Shown here one piece after another: positions 7,717 to 14,404 of a stretch of DNA of 18,209 nt; within the stretch, counting starts at the first letter, position 1, and every line of letters starts with the position of its first letter. A program made the translations under genes and the position numbers. The notes below the pieces were generated by a model. The model was not told the origin of the DNA. It saw only the letters and a program-made list of their open reading frames with translations, and made no database searches. Source of the stretch: Lachnospiraceae bacterium UBA3826 (lineage in GTDB: Bacteria; Bacillota; Clostridia; Lachnospirales; Lachnospiraceae); assembly GCA_002393095.1 (NCBI GenBank), contig DGII01000093.1:1-18209 (forward strand). The letters run 5' to 3'.

Positions 7717-8655
7717 CTACAGGAATGCCTTGACGGAATCATATACTCCGTCAGCATCAAGTCCGAACTTATGTATGAGCTGTGCAGCCGTACCGGACTC
7801 ACCGAATACATCCTGTACACCTATCTTCTTCACAGGAACGGGATGGTTCTCACATAACACATCACACACAGCGCTTCCGAGACCTCCTATCACTGAGTGC
7901 TCTTCGACTGTCACTACCTTGCCTGTCTTCTTCGCTGACTCTATTATGATATCCTTGTCTATAGGCTTAATGGTATGAATATTGATCACCTCAGCGTTGA
8001 TTCCGTCAGCTTCAAGCTTCTTCGCCGCACCCAGAGCACTGTCTACACATATGCCGGTGGCGATTATGGTTACATCCTTTCCGTCAGTCAGCTTCTGTCC
8101 CTTACCGATCTCGAACTTATAGTCCGGTCTGTCATTAATCACGGGAACAGCCGCACGACCGAATCTTAAGAATACAGGTCCGTTATACTCAAGAGCCGCT
8201 CTTACCGCTGCTCTGGCTTCAACATCGTCACTCGGAACGATCACTGTCATGCCGGGGATGGTACGCATAAGTGCTATATCCTCATTACACTGATGCGTGG
8301 CTCCGTCTTCACCTACAGTAACACCGGCATGTGTGGCGCCGATCTTCACATTGAGATGAGGATATCCGATGGAGTTACGTACCTGTTCGAAATTCCTTCC
8401 TGCGGCGAACATTGCAAAAGAAGAGATGAAGGGTATCTTACCGCATGTTGCCAATCCCGCTGCAATACCTGTCATATTGGCTTCCGCGATACCGCAATCT
8501 ATATGTCTGTCAGGATATGCCTTCTTGAAAACTCCTGTCTTGGTCGCACCTGCAAGGTCTGCATCAAGCACCACCATATTCGGGAAGTCCTCGGCACACT
8601 CTACGAGAGCATTACCATAGCTCTCTCTGGTAGCTACTTTTTTAATATCACTCAT
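7717..8655 (-). CDS. Transketolase, C-terminal subunit
   Basis: A 312-residue protein with the pyrimidine-binding and C-terminal domains of transketolase. With the adjacent N-subunit it should form the thiamine diphosphate enzyme that moves two-carbon units between pentose and other sugar phosphates. Seen: the DADLAGAT segment (31-38), GIAEANM (55-61) with E58 as the likely cofactor-activating glutamate, LRFGRAAVP, and a Rossmann-like C-terminal half (TIIATG, VVTVEEHSVIGGLGSAV). AAGGAG lies 6 bases before the ATG. It follows the N-subunit gene by 40 bases and precedes the terminator. Split transketolases are common in Firmicutes and archaea. A DXS-like role is unlikely given the context and the absence of a fused N-domain. 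Confidence 0.92.
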   Translation of the reverse strand: MSDIKKVATRESYGNALVECAEDFPNMVVLDADLAGATKTGVFKKAYPDRHIDCGIAEANMTGIAAGLATCGKIPFISSFAMFAAGRNFEQVRNSIGYPHLNVKIGATHAGVTVGEDGATHQCNEDIALMRTIPGMTVIVPSDDVEARAAVRAALEYNGPVFLRFGRAAVPVINDRPDYKFEIGKGQKLTDGKDVTIIATGICVDSALGAAKKLEADGINAEVINIHTIKPIDKDIIIESAKKTGKVVTVEEHSVIGGLGSAVCDVLCENHPVPVKKIGVQDVFGESGTAAQLIHKFGLDADGVYDSVKAFL

Positions 8656-8695
8656 AATAATCTCCTTATTGTGTTATCTTAATGGGTTGCATCCG

Positions 8696-9526
8696 CTATC
8701 TGAGGCTCTCATCGATCTTCTCAAGATCCTTCATTGCCACTTCGTACTCCTCATCATTGGGAGCCTTGCCGTGCCATCCGACGCTGTTCTCCATATAAGA
8801 TACGCCCTTACCCTTGGTAGTCTTCATTATGATTGCCGTAGGCATCCCCTTTGTAGCCCTTGCTTCGCCAAAGGCAGCTCTTATAGCGTCAAAGTCATGT
8901 CCGTCTATGCAGATCACATGGAAATTAAATGCTTCGAATTTCTTATCTATCGGATATACATTACATACATCCTCGACCTTACCGTCTATCTGGAGACCGT
9001 TATTATCAACTATCACAGTGAGATTATCAAGCTTGTGGGCACCGGCGAACATCGAAGCCTCCCATACCTGACCTTCCTGAATCTCTCCGTCTCCCAATAA
9101 AGTGTATACTCTGTAGTCCTTATTATCAAGCTTGCCTGCAAGAGCCATGCCAACCGCTGCGGATATTCCCTGTCCCAGAGAGCCCGAACTCATGTCTACA
9201 CCGGGTGTCTCCTGCATGCAGGGATGCCCCTGTAAGTAAGAGCCCAGATGTCTGAGTGTCGGAAGATCCTCCACCGGGAAGTAGCCCCTGTTGGCCAAAA
9301 CCGAATACAGACCCGGAGCAGTGTGACCCTTTGATAAGACAAAACGATCTCTGTTCTCCATCTTAGGATTCTTCGGATCTATATTCATCTCCTCGAAATA
9401 GAGGAAGGTGAACATATCTGCCGCCGACAACGAGCCGCCCGGATGTCCTGCCTTAGCTCCGTGAACTGCAGTAACAATGCCTTTGCGGACCGCATTTGCA
9501 TATCTCTTAAGTTCTAAATTGTCCAT
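8696..9526 (-). CDS. Transketolase, N-terminal subunit
   Basis: A 276-residue protein matching the thiamine diphosphate-binding half of transketolase. Motifs: GHPGGSLS (27-34), SKGHTAPG (65-72), HP at 101-102, GSLGQG (115-120), and the diphosphate/metal motif from GDGE (145-148) to DNN (174-176). It supplies the diphosphate side of the active site; the catalytic partner is the next gene. The start is preceded by AGGAGG with about 4-5 bases spacing. A near-consensus promoter with an overlapping palindrome lies directly upstream, so the tkt pair can be transcribed independently of araD. Substrates are inferred to be xylulose 5-phosphate and ribose 5-phosphate. Confidence 0.93.
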   Translation of the reverse strand: MDNLELKRYANAVRKGIVTAVHGAKAGHPGGSLSAADMFTFLYFEEMNIDPKNPKMENRDRFVLSKGHTAPGLYSVLANRGYFPVEDLPTLRHLGSYLQGHPCMQETPGVDMSSGSLGQGISAAVGMALAGKLDNKDYRVYTLLGDGEIQEGQVWEASMFAGAHKLDNLTVIVDNNGLQIDGKVEDVCNVYPIDKKFEAFNFHVICIDGHDFDAIRAAFGEARATKGMPTAIIMKTTKGKGVSYMENSVGWHGKAPNDEEYEVAMKDLEKIDESLR

Positions 9527-9548
9527 GATACCTCCTAATGTACTCTGT

Positions 9549-9568
9549 GTTCGTGCTCGTGCACGAAC
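9549..9568. promoter_or_regulatory. Operator-like palindrome at the tkt transcription start
   Basis: GTTCGTGC (9549-9556) and GCACGAAC (9561-9568) form an 8-bp inverted repeat with a 4-base centre; inside it lies a second perfect 10-base palindrome, TCGTGCACGA (9557-9566). The predicted start of the tkt promoter (about 9564) falls within it, a normal place for a repressor site. It does not match the AraR box or the catabolite (cre) consensus as recalled. As RNA it would also form a tight hairpin at the transcript's 5' end, so an RNA-level role is possible. Confidence 0.55.
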
Positions 9569-9570
9569 TA

Positions 9571-9599
9571 ACTATATCATACTTTGACCGACTTGTCAT
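9571..9599 (-). promoter_or_regulatory. Promoter for the transketolase genes
   Basis: On the minus strand, ATGACA (9599-9594, 5 of 6) is followed by a 17-base spacer and TATAGT (9576-9571, 5 of 6). It lies in the 103-base gap between araD and the N-subunit gene and gives a leader of about 38 bases carrying AGGAGG. Confidence 0.75.
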
Positions 9600-9629
9600 C
9601 TCCTGTTTTGCCATAAAAGGCGATAAACA

Positions 9630-10331
9630 CTATTTCTTAGCCTGTCCGTAGTATGCATTCGCGCCGTGCTTGCGGAAGTAATGCTTATCCTGCAGCTCCT
9701 TGGGTGCAGGCTTAACATCCTTGCATATAAGCTCTGTTCTGAATGCCATCTTGGCAACCTCCTCCACCACTACAGCGGAATGTACTGCCTCTATAGCATC
9801 TCCGCCCCATGCGAAGACTCCGTGGTTCTTGCATAAGACTGCGGGAGTGGCTATAGGATCTATATTCATCCTTCCGAACTCGTTCACTATAAGGTGTCCC
9901 GTATTCTCCTCATAAGCATCCTCTATCTCCTCAGCGGTAAGGCATCTGAGGCACGGTATCTCTCCATAGAAATAATCCGCATGCGTGGTGCCGTAGCACG
10001 GAATGCTCCTTCCTGCCTGAGCCCATGATGTAGCGTAGGAAGAATGTGTGTGAACCACACCTCCGACACCGGGGAATGCCTTATATATCTCAAGGTGTGT
10101 CGCTGTGTCGGATGAAGGTCTGTAATCTCCCTCTACTACCTTGCCTTCCATATCAAGCACCACCATATCATCAGGCTTAAGCACATCATACTCCACCCCG
10201 CTCGGCTTGATAACAAAAAGCCCCTTTTCCCTGTCTATTCCGCTTACATTACCCCATGTAAAGGTAATAAGCTTATACTGCGGCAGAAGCATATTCGCCT
10301 CATATACCTGCTTTTTAAGTTCCTCTAACAT
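9630..10331 (-). CDS. araD: L-ribulose-5-phosphate 4-epimerase
   Basis: A 233-residue class II aldolase-family enzyme close in length to E. coli AraD (231). It interconverts L-ribulose 5-phosphate and D-xylulose 5-phosphate by retro-aldol chemistry using zinc. Seen: GNVSG (27-31), KPSGV (42-46), SSDTATH (73-79), zinc ligands H94 and H96 in HTHS and H170 in NHG, the catalytic acid D119 in HADYFYG, and Y228 in the terminal NAYYGQ, equivalent to E. coli Tyr229. All active-site residues are intact. GGAGG sits 6 bases before the ATG. Its neighbours (FGGY kinase upstream, transketolase downstream) fit L-arabinose/L-ribulose catabolism. Related UlaF/SgbE epimerases share the fold, but no ascorbate genes are nearby. 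Confidence 0.94.
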   Translation of the reverse strand: MLEELKKQVYEANMLLPQYKLITFTWGNVSGIDREKGLFVIKPSGVEYDVLKPDDMVVLDMEGKVVEGDYRPSSDTATHLEIYKAFPGVGGVVHTHSSYATSWAQAGRSIPCYGTTHADYFYGEIPCLRCLTAEEIEDAYEENTGHLIVNEFGRMNIDPIATPAVLCKNHGVFAWGGDAIEAVHSAVVVEEVAKMAFRTELICKDVKPAPKELQDKHYFRKHGANAYYGQAKK

Positions 10332-10351
10332 GATAATCCTCCATATAATAC

Positions 10352-10366
10352 AAGCGCTCTGCGCTT
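10352..10366 (-). other. Small hairpin between the kinase and araD
   Basis: AAGCGC/GCGCTT with a 3-base loop in the 40-base gap between the kinase stop and the araD start. On the minus strand it is followed by GTATTATATGG and then the GGAGG of araD. It is too short for a strong terminator; it could stabilise or mark a processing point. Confidence 0.3.
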
Positions 10367-10371
10367 TTACT

Positions 10372-11961
10372 TTATAATACCTCTACTGCCGCTTTCTCAA
10401 TTGTAAGTCCCTTGCGATACTTCTCCATGAAGGTCTCGAAGCCTTCGATATCTTCCTTGGCCGGCATAAGTCTGCTTCCCTTGTTGCCTGCGAATATCAC
10501 ATTGCTTAAGTAATCGCCAAGGCTCTGCCCCTCATTCCTGCCTGACATGTATGCGGCAAGCAGTGCAGCGCCCCATGCTCCGCCCTCTCCGGCGGTCTCC
10601 ATTACTGATACGGGTGCATGTATGGCGGCAGCGGCGAAGCTCTGACCTACCTTCTCGGTCTTAAAGTATCCGCCATGTCCCAGCATCTCATCCACCTCCA
10701 CATGCTCCTCCTTAAAGAGTATGTCAAGTCCTATCTTAAGGGCGGCGAATGCCGAATACAGATGCATCCTCATGGCATTGGCCAGAGTGAACTTATCATC
10801 AGCCTTACGAACGAATAAGGGCGCTCCCTTGTCAAATCCGGTAACAGGCTCTCCCGATACATAATTGTATGATATAAGTCCGCCGCAATCCGGGTCTCCG
10901 TCCATGGCAACCGAATAGAGCTTGGTGAAGAGTTCGTTCATATCAGGCTTCTGTCCCATAAGCTCACAGAACTCCTTGAACATATTCACCCATGCATTGA
11001 TCTCTGATGTACAGTTATTACAGTGTACCATTCCCACAAGAGCACCGTCCGGAGTAGTCACAAGATCTATCTGCGGATATACCTTACTAAGCTCCTTCTC
11101 CAGTACTACCATGGCAAAAATCGATGTACCTGCGGATATATTACCCGTACGCTTTGATACACTGTTGGTCGCAACCATGCCCGTACCTGCATCACCCTCC
11201 GGCGGACACAGTGCAATACCTGCCTTAAGAGCACCGCTTTCATCAATTAACCTCGCACCCTCTTCGGTAAGTGTGCCCGCAGCCTCACCTGCTGACAATA
11301 CCTTGGGTCTTATATCCTTAAGCTTCCATGGATACCCCTTGGAGGCTATCATCTCGTCGAATTTCTCCGTCATCTTCGCATCATAATCGCCTGTTGCGAT
11401 ATCTATGGGGAACATACCGGACGCATCTCCCACGCCGAGTACCTTACAGCCCGTAAGCTTCCAGTGTACATATCCGGCAAGTGTAGTGAAGAAGTCGATA
11501 TCCGCTACATGCTCCTCTCCGTTAAGTATGGCCTGATACAGATGCGATATACTCCATCTCTGGGGAATATTGTAATCAAATGCGCGTGTAAGCTCATCTG
11601 CTGCCTGCTCGGTGATCGTATTCCTCCATGTACGGAAAGGAACCAGAAGCTCCCCTCGCTTGTCAAAGGCAAGATAACCGTGCATCATTGCGGAAAAGCC
11701 GATGGAAGCAAAGCTTGTGACAGTAATGTCATATTTCTCCCTGACATCCTTAAGCATATCGGCATAGCAAGCCCTCAGCCCCGACCATATATCATCAAGA
11801 GTGTATGTCCATATTCCGTTATCCAGTCTGTTCTCCCAGCCGTGTCCTCCCGAAGCCAGTGTGTTGCCCTTGTCATCTATCACGACTGCCTTGATCCTCG
11901 TAGAGCCGAACTCTATACCGAGAATTGCCTTACCCTGTTCGATTATTGTCCTGTTATCCAC
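10372..11961 (-). CDS. FGGY-family sugar kinase, probable L-ribulokinase (AraK-like)
   Basis: A 529-residue two-domain FGGY carbohydrate kinase. Seen: the N-terminal nucleotide-binding motif GIEFGSTRIK (15-24), where the family's usual Asp is Glu (E17); the DASGMFP segment; GTSIFAMV in the second actin-like domain; and the C-terminal GHGGYFKTEKVGQ and AGEGGAWGAALLA motifs near the adenosine site. Substrate is inferred from context: with araD next it would make L-ribulose 5-phosphate. It resembles the clostridial AraK type rather than E. coli AraB, from memory of the families. Start choice: ATG at 11994 has no ribosome site, whereas GTG at 11961 has AAGGAGG (11973-11967) 5 bases upstream. A 174-base structured leader precedes it. 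Xylulose is a possible alternative substrate. Confidence 0.88.
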   Translation of the reverse strand: MDNRTIIEQGKAILGIEFGSTRIKAVVIDDKGNTLASGGHGWENRLDNGIWTYTLDDIWSGLRACYADMLKDVREKYDITVTSFASIGFSAMMHGYLAFDKRGELLVPFRTWRNTITEQAADELTRAFDYNIPQRWSISHLYQAILNGEEHVADIDFFTTLAGYVHWKLTGCKVLGVGDASGMFPIDIATGDYDAKMTEKFDEMIASKGYPWKLKDIRPKVLSAGEAAGTLTEEGARLIDESGALKAGIALCPPEGDAGTGMVATNSVSKRTGNISAGTSIFAMVVLEKELSKVYPQIDLVTTPDGALVGMVHCNNCTSEINAWVNMFKEFCELMGQKPDMNELFTKLYSVAMDGDPDCGGLISYNYVSGEPVTGFDKGAPLFVRKADDKFTLANAMRMHLYSAFAALKIGLDILFKEEHVEVDEMLGHGGYFKTEKVGQSFAAAAIHAPVSVMETAGEGGAWGAALLAAYMSGRNEGQSLGDYLSNVIFAGNKGSRLMPAKEDIEGFETFMEKYRKGLTIEKAAVEVL

Positions 11962-11995
11962 TTTTCCCTCCTTAATATCCTTGCATCCGATCATC

Positions 11996-12007
11996 CGTTA
12001 AGTAACG
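11996..12007. promoter_or_regulatory. Short palindrome upstream of the kinase
   Basis: CGTTA and TAACG separated by two bases, 35 bases upstream of the kinase GTG. A small operator-like or hairpin element. It is short enough to be chance, and no clear promoter could be fitted to it. Confidence 0.25.
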
Positions 12008-12024
12008 ATCCGTCCTGTATAAAT

Positions 12025-12074
12025 AAATCCACTTTACAGATTATCCCTATCCTTTCAAACCGTAAAGTGGATTT
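12025..12074 (-). terminator. 13-bp inverted repeat with U-rich tail, possible terminator or attenuator
   Basis: AAATCCACTTTAC (12025-12037) and GTAAAGTGGATTT (12062-12074) pair perfectly around a 24-base loop that contains GAAAGGATAGGG on the minus strand. The distal arm continues on the minus strand as ATTTATTTATA, so a terminator for the diguanylate cyclase unit is plausible. The low-GC stem and long loop are atypical, and no convincing promoter for the kinase lies downstream. It could instead be an attenuator or a pair of protein-binding half-sites. Confidence 0.5.
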
Positions 12075-12097
12075 CTACCGAAGATGTTTGATTTTTC

Positions 12098-12125
12098 TAT
12101 GATGGGTAATAGGTAATGCATCATA
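12098..12125 (-). repeat. 7-bp inverted repeat with internal direct repeat
   Basis: TATGATG (12098-12104) and CATCATA (12119-12125) flank a 14-base loop that carries two copies of GGTAAT (12105-12110 and 12112-12117) seven bases apart on the plus strand. It lies just after the diguanylate cyclase stop. On the minus strand A-rich sequence follows, not a U-tract, so it is not an intrinsic terminator. Confidence 0.4.
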
Positions 12126-12135
12126 AGCAGCACAC

Positions 12136-13218
12136 CTAATACATGATCCTGTCTCGTCCCTGCTCCTTACCCATATACAGCTTATTATCCGCATCCTTGA
12201 TATTCTGGTTAAGAGGCATATTCTTATCATATTCCGTAAGTCCGTAGGTCAGGGTCACACGTATCTTCTGGTCACCGGACATCACCACCGTCTTACGAAG
12301 CTCACTCTGAATGGTATAGAGTACGCTCACCGCATCGTCTCCGTTCATGTTGGGGAAGGCTATGAAGAATTCCTCACCGCCCCATCTTGCCACAAAGCCT
12401 TTATCCACCGTACAGTTCATGAGTACCCTTGCTACCGCCTTAAGCACCAGATCTCCTATGTCATGGCCGTAGGAATCATTGACTCTCTTAAAATGATCTA
12501 TATCACATATACATATGCTGCATATCATCTCGTCAGCTTTCCTGGCAAAATCCTCAAGATACTCCATCGCCATACCCCTGTTATTAAGTCCCGTCAGAGG
12601 ATCTGTATTGGCCTTCTCCTTAAGCTTCTTGTTGTACTCGATAAGCTTGCCCTCAAGTGACTGGCTCTCATTGGAGAAGGTGTATACCGATATACATATA
12701 CACAGCAAAACCACGAACATCGTGGCATCCCTTATATATTTCTGTCCTGCCATACCCGGATCAAGAAAAGGATCGGTGTCTCCGAAGAGATTGAACATGA
12801 ACATGTATATTCCGAAAAGGATAACACTGAATATCACTTTGGCGGCAAAATGCTCATTGATCGCAAAGAAAAAGATTATTATCAGGAAAGCCGGAAATAC
12901 CTGAAAGCTTGAATTGAATCCGAACAGGCAGAGCATTGTAAAGCCCCATATGGCAGTGATCAGTATAAACGACCATACCGTCGTCAGCTTATGGACTCTG
13001 TATGACTGTATCAATATCACAAAGTACAGAAGTCCGAATACAAAATTGCCCGCCATTGCCACCACCTGACCCATGATGGCAAGTGCCAGAACATTGCAGG
13101 CAAAATAAGCTATCAGCACAAGGCATAGCTTCCTTATAAGAACGGGCATCTTCTTGGACTCGTTCTCATGTATCGTCTCTTTATTAAGCAACTGTCTTAA
13201 GTTATTCATCCCTTTCAT
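12136..13218 (-). CDS. Membrane diguanylate cyclase (6 TM + GGDEF)
   Basis: A 360-residue protein with six predicted membrane helices (about 26-48, 53-70, 78-100, 105-121, 125-145, 165-181), a short coiled-coil-like linker (182-203) and a GGDEF domain (about 205-360). The catalytic features are intact: metal residues in DIDHFK (239-244), ND and GHDIGD, and the GGEEF active-site loop (280-284). It should make c-di-GMP from two GTP. The RxxD inhibitory site that normally precedes the loop is absent; the aligned residues are V and G. The membrane domain matches no input domain I can name. It starts 37 bases after the lipoprotein-type binding protein and appears co-transcribed with it. No EAL or HD-GYP domain is present. 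Confidence 0.9.
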   Translation of the reverse strand: MKGMNNLRQLLNKETIHENESKKMPVLIRKLCLVLIAYFACNVLALAIMGQVVAMAGNFVFGLLYFVILIQSYRVHKLTTVWSFILITAIWGFTMLCLFGFNSSFQVFPAFLIIIFFFAINEHFAAKVIFSVILFGIYMFMFNLFGDTDPFLDPGMAGQKYIRDATMFVVLLCICISVYTFSNESQSLEGKLIEYNKKLKEKANTDPLTGLNNRGMAMEYLEDFARKADEMICSICICDIDHFKRVNDSYGHDIGDLVLKAVARVLMNCTVDKGFVARWGGEEFFIAFPNMNGDDAVSVLYTIQSELRKTVVMSGDQKIRVTLTYGLTEYDKNMPLNQNIKDADNKLYMGKEQGRDRIMY

Positions 13219-13255
13219 CCCTATAAACCTGTATACACCTATATATGTACCGTAA

Positions 13256-14305
13256 TCATTGCAAAAGCATTATATCGTATGCCGTATCATCCACGGTGAC
13301 TGCCGTTACATCCTTCACCGCACTGAATATATCCTCATCGACATATTCATACTTATCCGGTGTCACTCCGTTCTCCAGATCCTTGATTATCTTATCAACC
13401 CTCGGCCCATGAAGAGGATTACACTCACCTATGCACGATATCTTACCGGCCTTGGCATCCGCTATTGCCTCCTCGCTTACCCCGTCGAAGGATATCACCA
13501 TGATCTGACCCTTATCAATGTTGCTCCCGACCCTCTTGCCTGCTGCCTCGATAGCCTCTATTGCGCCGAAAGCCTCATTGTCGTTCTCACAGTAGACAAC
13601 ATTGATATTATCATATTGCCTGAGAAGTCTGGCTGTGGTCTCACGTCCTTTGGCCTGCGTATACTCGCCTGATGCCTCTGCTATAAGATTCCATCCGTTG
13701 CGGTCTACGGCCTCCCTCAGTCCCTTCGACCTCCCAAGCTGTGCCGATGAACCGAGCGTACCCTGAATATTGACTATACCGACCTCGGAAGGCTCTATCT
13801 CCTTCAGCTCACAGTAGCTTCTAAGCCACTCACACACCTTCCTGCTCTCCAGTTCAAAATCCGATCCTACCCAGCATGTAAAAAGGCTCTTATCCTCCAC
13901 AGCGACCTGTCTGTCAACTACAATGACCGGTATCCCCGCATCCTTCGCCTCGCTAAGTACCGTGTCCCATCCGTCTTCCATAACAGGTGCCACAACTATG
14001 TAATCCACTTCTCTCTGTATGAAAGTCCTTATCGAAGTGATCTGATTCTGCTGCTTCTGCTGTGCATCCTCGAATATCAGCTCATAACCGTTCTCTTCGG
14101 TAAAGGTCTCTAGCATAGACTCCGTATTGGCCTTGCGCCAATCCGATTCCGCTCCGACCTGTGAAAAGCCAACCACTATAAGGTCTTCCTTCTCTTCCTC
14201 ACTTACCGGCTCCGGTGTCTCCTGTCTATATCCGCCGCACCCCAGGGTAAAAGATAAAAAACCGACCGCTATGCAAGTACTGAACTTACGCCAATTAATC
14301 CTCAT
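13256..14305 (-). CDS. Second YtfQ-like sugar-binding protein, probable lipoprotein
   Basis: A 349-residue periplasmic-binding-protein type I (Peripla_BP_4) with a signal peptide: basic MRINWRK, a hydrophobic stretch, then TLGC with C23 as the likely lipidated cysteine. The -3 residue is Thr rather than Leu, so the lipobox is slightly unusual. The mature part closely follows E. coli YtfQ: VGFSQVGAESDWR, QQKQQNQI, VAPVMEDGWD, a GTLGSSA segment and a YCENDNEAFGAI segment. Sugar binding is inferred. Start choice: TTG at 14326 overlaps the promoter -10 box, so ATG at 14305 is preferred although no ribosome site precedes it. It is separated from the importer genes by a terminator and paired with the diguanylate cyclase, which suggests sensing. 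Confidence 0.88.
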   Translation of the reverse strand: MRINWRKFSTCIAVGFLSFTLGCGGYRQETPEPVSEEEKEDLIVVGFSQVGAESDWRKANTESMLETFTEENGYELIFEDAQQKQQNQITSIRTFIQREVDYIVVAPVMEDGWDTVLSEAKDAGIPVIVVDRQVAVEDKSLFTCWVGSDFELESRKVCEWLRSYCELKEIEPSEVGIVNIQGTLGSSAQLGRSKGLREAVDRNGWNLIAEASGEYTQAKGRETTARLLRQYDNINVVYCENDNEAFGAIEAIEAAGKRVGSNIDKGQIMVISFDGVSEEAIADAKAGKISCIGECNPLHGPRVDKIIKDLENGVTPDKYEYVDEDIFSAVKDVTAVTVDDTAYDIMLLQ

Positions 14306-14314
14306 ACAAAGTCT

Positions 14315-14343
14315 ATTATACTCCAATACACATTCTGATACAA
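14315..14343 (-). promoter_or_regulatory. Promoter of the binding protein/diguanylate cyclase unit
   Basis: On the minus strand, TTGTAT (14343-14338) is followed by 17 bases and a perfect TATAAT (14320-14315), immediately past the importer terminator. The predicted start is near 14308, only about three bases before the preferred ATG, implying a leaderless or nearly leaderless mRNA. Confidence 0.6.
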
Positions 14344-14348
14344 TATCA
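14336..14348. promoter_or_regulatory. Operator-like palindrome over the -35 box
   Basis: TGATA and TATCA separated by three bases form a 13-base palindrome that contains the -35 hexamer of the binding-protein promoter. A repressor bound here would block RNA polymerase. The arms are short, so chance cannot be excluded. Confidence 0.35.
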
Positions 14349-14349
14349 A

Positions 14350-14376
14350 AACACCCGCAAGCAACTTGCGGGTGTT
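14350..14376 (-). terminator. Intrinsic terminator after the importer genes
   Basis: A perfect 12-bp GC-rich stem, AACACCCGCAAG (14350-14361) and CTTGCGGGTGTT (14365-14376), with a 3-base loop. On the minus strand the stem runs into GGGTGTTTTGATATTG, giving a U4 tract. It sits 29 bases after the second permease stop and ends the ABC importer transcript. A smaller AGATCT(GTGC)AGATCT repeat (14389-14404) precedes it. Confidence 0.9.
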
Positions 14377-14404
14377 GAACTCTACATCAGATCTGTGCAG
14401 ATCT

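Noticed and set aside
7717..9526. Split transketolase as a broken gene
   Set aside because: Each half has its own ribosome site, complete domain boundaries and intact motifs; two-subunit transketolases are normal in Firmicutes.
12025..12074. Possible c-di-GMP (GEMM-I) riboswitch next to the diguanylate cyclase
   Set aside because: The minus strand has GAAAGG..GGGA..AAAG, which looks loosely similar, but the conserved GCAAAGCC core, the GNRA tetraloop/receptor and the second helix are missing.
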